This document shows, one piece after another, positions 11,991 to 23,800 of a stretch of DNA of 64,000 bases. Origin of the DNA: Oreohelix idahoensis (lineage: Eukaryota > Mollusca > Gastropoda > Stylommatophora > Oreohelicidae); NCBI GenBank assembly GCA_024509875.1, contig JAMPIV010004247.1:328501-392500 (forward strand), in the 5' to 3' direction. Under the pieces are notes generated by a model. That model was not told the origin of the DNA. It made no database searches and worked only from the letters and a program-made list of their open reading frames with translations. The position numbers were made by a program, and so were the translations under genes. Numbering within the stretch: the stretch's first letter is position 1; each line of letters starts with the position of its first letter.

Positions 11991-12104
11991 AAAAAAAGCC
12001 AGAAGATGAAGGCAGGGCATGCCAATTTATTTGACTCAGGAGGCTACTATAAAGCCACCAGTATAAACAGTAATCTCTTAATTTCCTTTTAGCAGCCTTC
12101 AGTA

Positions 12105-12185
12105 TGACGTACGCCCTTACCATTACGTCACGGAAGTAGCGCGATTTCTCATTCCAATTCACCTATATGACGTACGCCGTACGTC
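12105..12185. promoter_or_regulatory. CRE/ETS-like cluster, unusual palindrome
   Basis: TGACGTACG occurs at 12105 and 12168; TTACGTCA (12123-12130) abuts CGGAAGTA (12131-12138), a classic CREB/ATF plus ETS pairing; GACGTACGCCGTACGTC (12169-12185) is a palindrome around one C. The CpG-rich island-like stretch stands out from its AT-rich surroundings. No linked gene was identified: a nearby ATG at 12361 gives only MDAAEP before a stop. Confidence 0.35.
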
Positions 12186-12454
12186 CTATTTTAAAAGCAC
12201 CAGAACTCTTCTGTTTACAAACGTATTGCAATTGCTGGGCATAATCGGATTCAGCATTGAAAAATCGGGCCACTAAGCTTGAAACAAACAAAATATTTTA
12301 CTGCTAGCGAATACAGTAGAACTGATAATAGCGATTTTATAAAAGCGAAAGTTCACAAACATGGACGCCGCCGAACCATAAACATCTGGTGTAAAAAGAG
12401 CACGAAAATTCTTGAAAATTTATTCATCTTGAATGATTCTGTTGATTCTTTTTA

Positions 12455-12640
12455 GTGAGATTCTGGTAATTTTTACCTTTAGTGCCGTCGATTATGTATA
12501 ATATGTGTATTTTCGTACCATTTAGAGTTAGGGTTAGGTTTACACTAAACCTAATCCTAACTCAATACACATATTATACATACTCGATGGGCGTTAAAGG
12601 TGAAAAGTAATTACACAGATTCACAGTGAGTATTTGTTAG
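12455..12640. mobile_element. Foldback (palindromic) element
   Basis: Inner arms GAGTTAGGGTTAGGTTTA (12525-12542) and its near-complement (12546-12563) are separated by 3 bases; outer arms GTATAATATGTGTAT (496-510) and complement (565-579) continue the fold, with 14 unmatched bases on the left. Probably a worn foldback MITE. Confidence 0.65.
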
Positions 12641-12729
12641 CTAGTTCAGAGATAGAACTGAAATCTGATTGCACATTTTCAAAAATGCATGTACCCAATT
12701 GTGCTATTTAGTAAGAATAAACTTGCATC

Positions 12730-14010
12730 TGGCATTGGGCCAAATCTAAAGCGGCTGCCCTTTGTGCATTGGGGGAAAAGCAACTTATATAAACACATTG
12801 TGATAGAAAGACTCGTTGCATGAGAAGGAAAAACTTTTTGAAGCCCAACTATTCACCTGCGTCTTCCATGTGATGTGTATGGAATTTTGCAGTCAACATT
12901 GGAATACAACAGTCAGCTGGGCTATTCCTACTCACAAGAATGAAATATATGATCTGCAAGTAGAGATACGGACAAAGTGACTATTTAGAATGATAATAAA
13001 CAAGACACCAGGACATTGCTACATTGAGTATGATCCAAGAAAGCTATCCCAAGATCAATCATGGCATATACATGCCTATGCCACAGCCAACCAATGCTGC
13101 AATTAGGAATGCACTGAGCATATGCATTATCTTTACTGATAGGTGAATAACACTACTCAAGAATTGGGTCTTACCAATGCTCAGTTAAGCATTGGTAGTT
13201 GAAATGCAGTTATAAAACTCGAGGATTTTCTAAGAAAAAGTTTGCGCAAAGATGATTTTACCTCGAAGTCTGACTCAAACCATGACCAGTCATCCTGCAA
13301 AGGAAAAAGCAATTTCTTGTCTGCAATTGTTGGAGCGTTTCAATGCTCTGATAGAAAGAACTTTTTGGCTAGCTGCTTGCACAAAAAAGAGAAACGAAAA
13401 CCTGGGTACCATCATTTTTGAACCTGAGACAAAAAGACAGTCAAGGAGATAATCATCCGCAATCACCACAAAGAAAGAAATGTCAAGACAAATTGCCTTC
13501 AGATGGAAAGGTCATGATCACTGTACTTTGGGACAAAAGGTGTGACTATGACGTTACTCCCCAAGACGAGGAAAAAATCAACTCAATTCGACCGGCAGGG
13601 CAGACAACATATACATTTTCGACTCATTGAGATTTAAAGAACTCAATCAACGTTTTTTAGCAATCGAAACGCAGAGTACTCACATGCACAAGAATCCAGC
13701 AGATTGTCTTCTCACCTCTGTGACACATGTGCTATTTAGAAAGCACCAGAACAAGTCTGGGCAACAATGCTGGGGGAAGCAATCGCCAAATTGGTACAGG
13801 ACTGTCCTCTGTACTGACCAGTTTAAGAAAGACCCTATGGTGGCCCAATTTGCACAACACCTCTGATTTTCAGCTATATTGAGTTAAAGAGGAACTTGAA
13901 GACAATGTGTATTTTCGTGGGACAGGGTTTGGACATCCTGATGGAGTCGATTCACTGACAGGCGAAGTAATGTAATAGTCATGCGATCAAGAACAGAAGA
14001 AGAAGAAGAT
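12730..14010 (+). pseudogene. LINE-f 3' copy, decayed and interrupted
   Basis: Aligns with the RNase H end of the LINE-f copy at 51.1-52.2 kb: GCTACATTGAGTATGATCCA, AAGAAAGCTATCCCA, later GATTGTCTTCTCACC and GGACTGTCCTCTGTACTGAC. It ends in a family-like TGCGATCAAGAACAGAAG tail. The middle is interrupted by mariner sequence at 13250-13640. Confidence 0.7.
13250..13640 (+). pseudogene. Second mariner-type transposase fragment
   Basis: Two overlapping frames read FEPETKRQS and then PQSPQRKKCQDKLPSDGKVM followed by ITVLWDKR, the hallmark region between the first and second catalytic Asp of mariner transposases. The GDETW first-Asp motif is lost. Different family from the 16.7-kb mariner. Inserted within LINE-f sequence. 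Confidence 0.6.
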
Positions 14011-14322
14011 TTGGAGCAAAGTGGTAGTGAACGGCTTGCTAAAACGAGGAAAGTGAATGACAGTGAAAGGCTTGCTAAAACGAGGAAAGTGATTGATAGT
14101 GTTAGTAGTAACATTCGATCTAGATCTAGTTCACTCAGTTTAGATCAAAATAATTCATCAGTGAAAGGAAAGGCAGTGAAAACAAGATCTGCACCTAAAC
14201 AAGGAAAGAAAATGTCGAGATCTAGACCTTGGAATGGGACCTCAAGATGCAGCAATAGTGAATGCAGTCAGCGACTCATAGCTGTACTGCCTGCGTCAGC
14301 ACCAGCGAACCAGAGCTGGTGA
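13981..14322 (+). other. Unidentified 113-residue reading frame
   Basis: A basic, Ser-rich frame with an acidic start (EEEEDLE, which is the LINE-f tail read as protein) and an 11-residue tandem repeat of SERLAKTRKV. Family not recognised. The start overlaps a retroelement tail, so it is more likely chance than a gene. Confidence 0.15.
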
Positions 14323-14545
14323 AGACCGCACTCCACCTCCACGTGGTGGTCCTGGAAACAGTCTGCAGCAGTGCAGTCTGGCTGAGCGAGTGTGGATCGA
14401 AATGGGAAGGCAAACCCGGTCCTAAAAAAATGCCGTGCAGAAGTCGGATGTGTCGACCGAAAGGTGCAGATATCACAGCTTAGGCGCAAACAGACACAAC
14501 GCAACCACCGTCCTTTTCAGGGCGAACGAGGAAGAAGAAGAAGAA
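14323..14545 (+). mobile_element. Unidentified retroelement 3' end with (GAA)n tail
   Basis: GC-richer than its surroundings and ends GGCGAACGAGGAAGAAGAAG. The same terminal words occur reversed at 18808-18840. Probably a non-LTR 3' end of a family not otherwise represented here. Confidence 0.4.
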
Positions 14546-15286
14546 GAAGACCTTGGAATAAAAAAATGAAAATATGATGAGGAAGAACGTGACCTAAAAG
14601 ACCCTGGTAACCAGAGGCAGGGGAAGAAAATAATGTAGATGCAAACGTAAGTCATGAAGGAGACAAGAGAACCATGCTGCCCAGCCTGAGTTTATAGCAC
14701 AGTCTGGTCTACTCTTTGATCATACTGATTGTGAATGCCATGATTTCATGAATGAGTTTCTGAATGAAAACTTTTAGATACTAATAGTGAATGAGACAAA
14801 CAGCAAGCCGGGTTTGCACTTTGGGGAATGCTTTGAAACTTACCACACTCAGCCCAACCTGTAACTGTAAAGATGTAAGCAAACTCAAGAAAACAAGTGC
14901 CAGCAGTGTTTCCACGTTCTTTTATCATAATAAAATGAAAACAACAAAGCTTTTGTGGCTCATACAAATAATTTTTGTTTATTTTTCTCTCAATTTTCAT
15001 TTATGTACGTACCCTGTGACCTTGACCTAGACTTATGTTGGCCTTGATTAGCATATTCTGAAACTTTGTTTTATGCTCTTTCATAATATATATACTTTTA
15101 ATGGGTTTCCTTTTACGATAAACTGTTTACAGTCAAATTAAAAATATGACCCCTAAAATTACAATTATCCTGTCGTTCAAGGGAACGAACTAAGCTGAAA
15201 ATGGTGTTGTCATTTGGAATGAAAAACCCGCGGTGGCGAAGGGGTTAATGCTGACATTTGAAACACGAGGAATAATTTACTAGCTC
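14546..15286. other. Non-coding spacer
   Basis: No gene or repeat recognised. Confidence 0.4.
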
Positions 15287-15702
15287 AATGAAGAAGAATT
15301 AGCAAACTTCATTCTGCAATGAGCGTACTCAACATTTTAACATAAAGAAAATTCTAACCTGATAGCTGAACACACACAAAATGTTGTTTACATAGCAAGG
15401 TGACATGAATAAAAAGAAAGATTTTATCTAAGTAGAAAAACACATGGTCTCACAACTTAGGCACTGAAATAAATCGTATCTCAAGGAAGTAGAATCAGCA
15501 AAATTCAATCTTCATGGATTGAACTCAAGATATCAACATTAAGAATATTCTAACCTGATGGCAGAACACACAAAAAACACTGCAGGCTGATGTGGGATGA
15601 CATATAAATAGAAGGAATGTTTTTATCTAAGTAGAAAGACACATGGTCTCACTATTTAGTAACTCAGGTACTAAGTAAATTAAATCTTATCTCAAATCCA
15701 GC
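15287..15702. repeat. Two-copy tandem duplication, ~200-bp unit
   Basis: Units 15287-15483 and 15484-15702 share ATTCTAACCTGAT, GAACACACA, TTTTATCTAAGTAGAAA and ACACATGGTCTCAC in the same order at an offset of about 195-203 bp, with many differences. An old duplication. Confidence 0.75.
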
Positions 15703-16720
15703 AGTAGACTGTTGTCATGTCACAGTGAATGCCCTAAATTATCAAGTAACAACAGTTGCTTGTAAAAACATTGTATGCTTCAGGCAAATAATAAGGCGAA
15801 GAGCCAATGTAAAGCCCCTCTCTTGTTTTGAAAAATGCTTTTAAGAGCAGCTGGCAACATCTTGTCTGCTGCAGATACAATATGCAGGCTGAGTTGAGAC
15901 ATGAGTCAACCTCTGCTCATTTGTTTTATACTGCTGGATATTTCCCCAGCTCCTAGCCATTCTGATGATGCTTCTTCAAAAGCTCCAATCATCAGCAGTG
16001 GCATCCCCATTTCTGACGTTAATCTGCCTGCGTCATTTCAGGGTTAGATACTAACTACAGCAGTAACTCCACCCTTAAAATTCTTTTTACATGAAACTTT
16101 CTTGTTATGGTAAAACTGCTACTCTCAAATTTAGCTTTCACTGTAATACAGACAATAACTAAACATTAATACATTAAAACTCAGAATAAATACAAATATA
16201 AATAAGTATCTACAAAAACCCATAAATGGTCACATCGACCTCCTCTTATATATGGAAATGTGTCACAGCTAATGTCAGAGTATTAAGCATTATCTGAGCC
16301 ACCACTTTCACGAAAGTCATGATATCACAGGTGTGGAAGAAACATGGAAGATAAACAATAATACACAAAATAAATTAATATTTAAAATATGTTCTACTTT
16401 GGTATGTAAGATTTTTTTTTAAAACTGCATTAACATTTAACTGAACTAACATTTTTCCACTAAAGCATAATTATTTACCTCTTTCTCTGACAGCATAAGT
16501 GAATTATCTCTTGACATAAGAGTTACGAACCAAGCTTAAATAATACAAGATACAAATAATTCATATACACATAAATTTCCCCTCACAAAACAAAAATAAC
16601 ACTATTTCTCTGACAATAATCAAATTATATTTCAAATAAACTATAAATTACATAAGTATACTGCAGAGATACATAACATCAATAAACAAATCAATATGAC
16701 CGGACAGAACTGTTTAAATG
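15703..16720. other. AT-rich spacer, nothing recognised
   Basis: Very AT-rich toward 16720. Part of it may be transcribed as CERT1 3' UTR if transcription reads through the mariner. Confidence 0.35.
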
Positions 16721-16722
16721 TA

Positions 16723-17707
16723 CAGGGTATCCATAAAGTCTCTTTACAATTTAACAAATTTATTACAAAGGCAATTGATGAGATATCTTAATCAGATTTG
16801 TTCTATGTACTCAGTGGTTATCAAAGTTTTTAATTACATACCTTTATCGTATTTCAGGTACCCTGTTGATGAAAGAGGTACTGTTAAATGAACCCCTAAA
16901 AAAATGGCTACTCCTCAAGAGAAGGCACAATGTGTATCATGGTTTATTGAAACAAAATCGGATAGGCAGACTCAGGGAAACTACAGAACTAAGTATGGAA
17001 GAGATCCACCGTCACGTCCGTCAATTCGTGCATGGCACAAGAAATTTATGGAGACAGGGACAGTGTTGGATAAAGGGAGGAGTGGACGACCAAGAACATC
17101 TGAGGAAAACGTCGAGCGTGTAAGACAAGCCTTTTATCATTCTCCCACAAATTCCATCCGTACTGCTGCCAGACAGTTAGAGCTACCACGTTCAACAGTG
17201 CACAAAGTCCTACACAAGAACTTGTGATTGTACGCTTACAAAGTGCAACTCTTACAGGCACTCAAGCCAAATGATAAACCAAGAAGAAAAGAGTTTGCAG
17301 TTAACATGCTGGATCGAATTTCTGAGGATGAAACGTTCCTCACCCGAGTTTGTTTTAGTGATGAGGCAACCTTTCATGTTTCAGGGAAACTGAACACACA
17401 TAATGTGAGAGTCTGGGGATCAGAACATCCCCATGTGACTAGGGAACTTCACCGAGATAGTCCAAAGGTGAATGTGTGGTGTGGGATCATGTGCAATCGA
17501 ATCATTGGTCCATTTTTCTTCAACGAGACATCAATACTGCAAATGTTTACCTTGACCTTTTGACTGAATATGTGGCACGTGTATTAAATGAGGCAAAAAA
17601 AACTTCAATATCTACTTCTCATTTTGTAATAATTTCCACATATTTGTCTTTTCATTTGCCTTTGTAATAAATTTGTTAAATTGTAAAGAGACTTTATGGA
17701 CAACCTG
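16723..17707 (+). mobile_element. mariner/Tc1-type DNA transposon, ends intact
   Basis: Terminal inverted repeats begin CAGGGTATCCATAAAGTCTC and CAGGTTGTCCATAAAGTCTC and continue through TTTACAATTTAACAAATTTA. TA target duplications flank it (16721-16722 and 17708-17709). 985 bp long, shorter than an intact ~1.3-kb element because of an internal deletion. It lies just past the CERT1 stop codon, in antisense. Confidence 0.93.
16904..17667 (+). pseudogene. mariner-type transposase, broken
   Basis: The N-terminal DNA-binding part is complete: a first helix-turn-helix (to about residue 60), GRSGRPR linker, second HTH (STVHKVLHKNL). A TGA at 17225-17227 interrupts the frame, probably an Arg CGA changed by CpG decay. 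The catalytic part resumes with the first Asp in CFSDEATFH and GPFFFNE, then a frameshift near 17540. The third catalytic acidic residue and most of the C-terminus are deleted. Cannot be active. Confidence 0.9.
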
Positions 17708-17757
17708 TATTTCAACAACACAAGTTAGTAACAAGGTTTATGACTAAAGAATCAGTA

Positions 17758-17885
17758 TTAGAAAAGGATAGCTTTGTCCTTTGTTTTATCTGAGACAAAA
17801 CCTGTAAACCTTCTCAGAAATTTGGGATACTCCCTCCTGTATACTGCTCTCAGTACAGACGCTGGAGCCCAACCTCCTGGGTTCA
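17758..17885 (-). CDS. CERT1: CERT1 exon 14 (START C-terminus, stop)
   Basis: Completes codon 553 and encodes residues 554-594. [20 protein letters not shown] and the terminal AILF followed by TAA match the invariant CERT C-terminus (PILF in vertebrates). W558 matches human W562. Acceptor CTGTTTCAG. Only 48 bp of flanking sequence separates the stop codon from the mariner target duplication. Confidence 0.96.
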
Positions 17886-20800
17886 CTGAAACAGAGAACA
17901 AATGTGAGAATTGACACATTTAAAATAAAACTACAAGTTTACAGACTTCAAGAAGCAGACTATCTAGACATTTTTAGTGAGTCCACATGAAATGGACATC
18001 TCTTATGAAAAGTGTGAAAGTAATACACATTTTAACAGAAACAATGTTAACAAGAAAAATATATTTATCAGAGGAAGCAAACATGTTCCTAAAAGGAAAT
18101 ACAGTTAGACAAAACTGTTGAACTGTCTGAACTAAACTATCAATCCAGGATTCAAGAGTGAAGTCTTGGGATAGAGAGACAGATTTAAATATGGCAAAGA
18201 ATATGTGAAATATATAGGGATCCAGACCTCCAGGACGACCCAGAGTCCACTGGGAGGACAACATCAGACGATCTCAGAAGGACAGAGGACTAGACTGAAT
18301 CAGACCAGGAGGAAGATAGCCAATAGGATATTATGGCGCTCTCTCTGGCAAAACCCTACACTCCAGGGTAGAAGAGGAATAACTAAGTAAGTAAGAATAT
18401 ATGAAAATGCCAAGTTTATCACTGTAAAGACAGCCTAGATAGCCGGAATGCTGTACTTCTTACAAAGGTCAAATGCTAGATAATAATAAATGCAATCTTA
18501 CAGCCATGGTTTATATGCTTCTATTTACCATTTAGTTGAAAAAATATTAAATCTATTGAAAAACTTACATTTACAAAGTCTTCAAAAGACATCAACATAT
18601 TCAACACAGATTACATACGTTATCAAGATTAGGACTGTTTAGTGTGTTAAAAACCCATTTTATTACCAGCTGAGTTATAATTTGGATTAATATGATCATA
18701 AGGCATTAGAATATTAAATTACAGATTTTCCTTCAATCTTTTAAAGACAATAAAAACGAAATTCTATAAACAGTAATGCAATCTTCTAAAGATACTGATT
18801 CTGCTTTATACTTCTTCTTCTTCTTCTTCCTCGTTCGCCTTCAGACTTCCACATTTATGACTCTAATAAAGGCAGTAGTCAACCCAAGGCTCACAACATC
18901 TCTGCTTTATACAAGATAGATATTAGCACAAAATCTTCTACATACATTTATACAGAATTTCAAAGACACTATCACAATACAGCAAAGGCATAAACAAAAA
19001 GTTATAAACACATCTTTCAAAGACAGTAACAAAATCTTTCAAAGATAAATGGAAACTTCTCAATACTAATGTCACTTGGTACTTCCTGACATATGCATGG
19101 AGGCATATAAGGAGTCATCTTTATATGACCACCAGCTATGCACATTGCTATAATATACATATGTGGAAGTGAACCTCTGTCTGTGAGGCTAGTTACACCC
19201 TCACTGAGTCTTGAAATCATCCACACACTTCCAGGGATTCCCCCTGTGGTGAAACTTGTTAAGAACCCAGCAATGCACACTAGAAGTCACTTGAGCCCCA
19301 GATGTAACTCTCTGGATTTTACCTGGGTGACTGCATTCAGAAGGATCTCATTATGGACCCAGTGATAGGCAGGGGGAGCTGAGAAGTAGCTCTGTGCAGG
19401 ACATTAAAATTCCTTGGGAAAGCCCAGAACCAGAGCACACTATTTTAGCTCTACATAGTTGGAGAGCCCCCTTGGATGGCGGGTAATGCACAGTATGCCA
19501 CATGCTTCTTACTACTAGCTTGGGACCAGATGTGACGATCCTTTAAATGCAAGCCAAGCTGGAGAAACTGGAGCTCATGACTTAACTCAGCATGTTTCAG
19601 AATGGCAAAAAAACCACAGGAAAGGGATAGATCTACAGTGTAGATAATATCAAGAAGGCATTAGCTTGGTACTGGCTGCAAAAGAGCGAAAACCTCAACA
19701 GCCCTAGTTAAACAACAACAACAACTTTCTGACATTCTTACCATCTGCAGTGTAAGAAATTTTACAAGTAATGTGGTCTCTAGTAATGTCGCCATCAGGA
19801 GGAGGTTCTATGATAGTCTCACAGATCAATGCCACATTCATGGTGATACGAACATATTTGATGGGCTAAGGGTGTGAAATAAAATAGTCAGTTGTAAATG
19901 TGCATTTAAAAGGAAAAAATACAAAGTACATAACATAAGTTCAGATTCAAATTTAATTCACTGGATACATTTTTCTCACATATGTAGTTCTGAGCCTTGA
20001 TTATGATTACAACAGAATTTGTGTTTTGAAAAGTCTGCCTCTAAGTAATTCTCTTAATGCTACATATTCTTGGATCAAGTCAAGTAATTCAGGCTTCTTC
20101 ATCTTCTTCTTTCCTTTCCTTTATCATTCTTTAAGAAGGACAGAGCCACCACTGCAGTAGTCCTCTTATAGATAGCATGGATCAAAGTACTTATATGTGC
20201 TCTAGCAGTGGAGAATTCTGTAATAATTTGTTTTATAAGGTGGGCTAGCCTGATTAATAAAAGTCAATTTTGCCTTGCGTATTCTGATATTACTCTCCAT
20301 TCCTCCAGGTTAGTGCTGCTGCCAAGATATAAGTTTGAGCCCATAGTTTGTAGGGATCTTTCTCTAACTGAAACCTGGTTATCATTTTCCATGTTTACTC
20401 TCATAACCTGTCTTTTCTTTGTGGATTTTTCAGGCTGTGACCTCTCATCTAGTATTCTTATTCTGTCTTGCATTTGGTTTTTGTTTGTGGGGTAGAAGGA
20501 CAATGCCACTGGCCAAATCTAGATCAACATACTGTTTTGTCAGAGTCCATGGTATTCCATTTCACCCCACTATACAACAGTTTAAGTATACTTGAAGCAT
20601 CTTTCAAACTCACAAACTAAATTCAATTGTTAAAATGTAAGCAAAATTTTCCGAAAACATCGATTTCTGATAGACCCACCTGGCAATCTGGATGTTCACA
20701 GGAATAATTTACCACAAGCCAGCTGTCTGGTCCCTCATCGCTGCTCTTGGACATGTGTCTTATGTGTGACCAGAAGCAGGCATCACGCTGTGATGCTGGC

Positions 20801-23800
20801 CAAACTCTTTTGATCACATTGTGGCTGACAAATGTGTCATCTGACAGCCATTCAACAACATTGCTATGATCAAGTGTAGCTGAAATAAACAAAGTAAACT
20901 TCTAGTAAACAGCAAAATACTCCAATCTACAGTGGTAGCTTTACTTTTGACTCCCTCTCCCCTTTTTTTTCCATAAACTTTGCATGACAATTTTCTGGGA
21001 AGGTTAAGGCGCCCAGCGTGATGCTGACCACCCCACCCTTAGTGTGCCGATGGTCAAGAAAATATGGGCCTAACACTATATTCACAATATGCCTCAATGG
21101 GCGTGTAACAGAATCCTTTACCCCCCTATTTGCATGACAATACAGTTAACACAGGTCATCTGTAATAGGAAATGTGGGACGTTGTGAACATGAAATTGCA
21201 AGACTTCATAATTACATTCAAGGAAGTTGAGGTCAATGAGAGCAAGCAAACTATGTTCATAAGAAAAGGAGGTAGTATTTGGAACAGGCAGTAAATGGTA
21301 TGATGAAGACTCATTCGTTATAAGCTTGTCCAGCACTGAATGTCAAAGTTCAATGTCCGACAAAAAGGAAAGCAACAATGACAGACTATACTTCAGAAAG
21401 AAGAGGCTAGTCATATAATTTACTGTGAAATACCAATTACATTATATTTTTATATAAGTAAATTTTCAACAAACAAACTAGAATATCATATAAAAACTTT
21501 TGACAGTTGCTTGAATTTTTAACCATATCAAGCTTCACCTTCCTCCTGTGATACATTGCATGCAATGCAAACATCTGTTGGTAAATGTCTGCAGTCTGGA
21601 CATGATATTCTCATACCTTGTGCATATGTATTTTGTGTACTGTAGATTTTTTTCTCATTTATTCACCTTTACGGGAAAAAAAACTGAAAGTCAGTTTTTA
21701 TCTACATTTTTTCTGTTTCATTTTGCTTTGTTTGCACAGAAATATCTTCTGTTGGAAATTCATTTTGTAATCCTTTTCACTTCATGTGGAATATAACAAT
21801 AATAATAGCCCCTTCAGTCATAACTGATTATGGGAATGCGCCCCTGAGGTGACAGCCCTCAGCTGCTTGTTTTCCTGATGCTCCTTTCGACGTTTTCTCC
21901 TCTCTTTGGCTTGTTGTGTGAGCTTCTTTTCGCCCAATCTGAGGTGGCGCCGTAAATAGCATCACCACTTGGCGCGATCAGCAGCTTCATCCTCCCTCAT
22001 TGCTGGATTTATGTCCTGTGCCCTCATATCTCTCTTGCACACATCTTTGAACCTCAACTGCGACCGCCCAACTATTCTTTTGCCATATGCTAGTTGCCCG
22101 TAGAAGATATCTTTCGGGATGCGACCATCTTCCATGCGGCGGACATGGCCAAGCCAGCGTAGTCTGCGCTGCCTAAGCAGTGTATACATGCTTTGAAGGC
22201 CAGAACGTGACAACACCTCGACATTTGTCACTTTATCTTTCCATGAGATGCCGAGGATGTGGCGTAGACACCGTAAATGGAAGGTATTGAGCCTTCTTTC
22301 TTGCTTAGCATAGGTTGTCCAAGTCTCTATGCCATATAGGAGAGTGCTGGTGATGCAGGCGAAATATACTGCAGCCTTGGTCTTCGTTGTGAGTTTGGAG
22401 TTTCCCCAAACACGAGATGTGAGGCAGGCAAAGGTAGCTGCAGCTTTGCCAATCTGGCTGTAAATTTCTGTCCAGTGAGAGTTTGTCATTGATGGTAGAC
22501 CCCAGGTATGTGAAGTGGTGCAACACTGCCAATTCAAAGTTATCGATAGTGATAACTATGTACAGCACCCGCAACCTGACTCAGCACATTCGTTTTCTTT
22601 AGACTTATTGTGAGGCCAAAGTCCTTGCATGCTTGGGTGAAGCGATTCATCAAGCTCTGAAGCTCCTGTTGGCTTTGAGTGACAACTGCAGCGTCATCAG
22701 CGAACAACAAGTCCCTTATGGTGACCCTTCTGATTTTTGTTTTTGCCTTCAGCCTTGAAAGATTAAACAGACGGCTATCTGACCTAGTGTGAAGTTATAT
22801 TCCTTCAGCTGCATCTCTGAATGCATGTTTCAAGAGTAAGGCAAAGAAGATCCCGAAGAGGGTCAGAGCCAGAACACAGCCTTGTTTAACGCCACTTCGT
22901 ATGTCAAAGGGTTGTGATGCAAAAGAAAAAAAAAGGAACCCGTTACACGCCCATTGAGGCATATTGGGAATATGGTGTTAGGCCCATATTATCTTGACCG
23001 TCGGCACACGAGGGGTGATGTGGTCAGCATCACGCCGGCCGCCTTAACCTTCCCAGAGTTGCTCTGGTACCCATTTGGGGCTGGGTCGACCCAGGAGCCG
23101 TTTGTGGCCTAAAAAATTCCCGTCTCATCTGGAGATCGAACCATAGACCACTGCACTAGGAAGCCAGTGCACTAACCACTATGCTACCGCGGCTCCCTAA
23201 AGGGTTGTGATGTGCTTCCAGCATATTGGACTGTTCCATATGTGGAACATGCAACTGCAACTATTACTTGCCACTAATTTCTATCTTGGGCCATCTTTTC
23301 CACGTCTGCCCTGAGATCTGTTGAATTGATTTCTTCTTGCATAAATTCTTCTCAAGGTTCTCTTTAGCCTCCCCACTCTTCTCCCCTCTGAGGTTCCCAG
23401 CCAAGAACAAGTCTAGTTATACTGGTTGGCTCTTTCCTAATGGCATGTCCTATTCATTTCCACTTTCCCTCCCTCTTATCTCCAGAACCATTGGTTGTCT
23501 AATCCTATACCAATTACTCATGTTGTCTCCTAGAAAGACCACAAATAAACATATCTATGCAAACCACCAATTCAAAACTACAAGTTCCATACATAATTTC
23601 TTGACACCCTGAGCCTTATTAGTTTTCTCCTCTTTCATGGAGTTCTACTAGAAGAGGCATCTTCAGCAACACTGCTTTTTTTTGTACCCAAAAACCTGAA
23701 ATGTTCCTCATCTGGTGTTACTGTACTGCTAACTTAGTGGAGGACTGATGAAAATTTCTCAGCAGGCTAATTCTATTGTGAAAAATATTTGAAAAACAGT

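Noticed and set aside
12361..12381. Short frame MDAAEP after the CRE/ETS cluster
   Set aside because: Only six codons before a stop and no convincing donor; not enough for a gene call.
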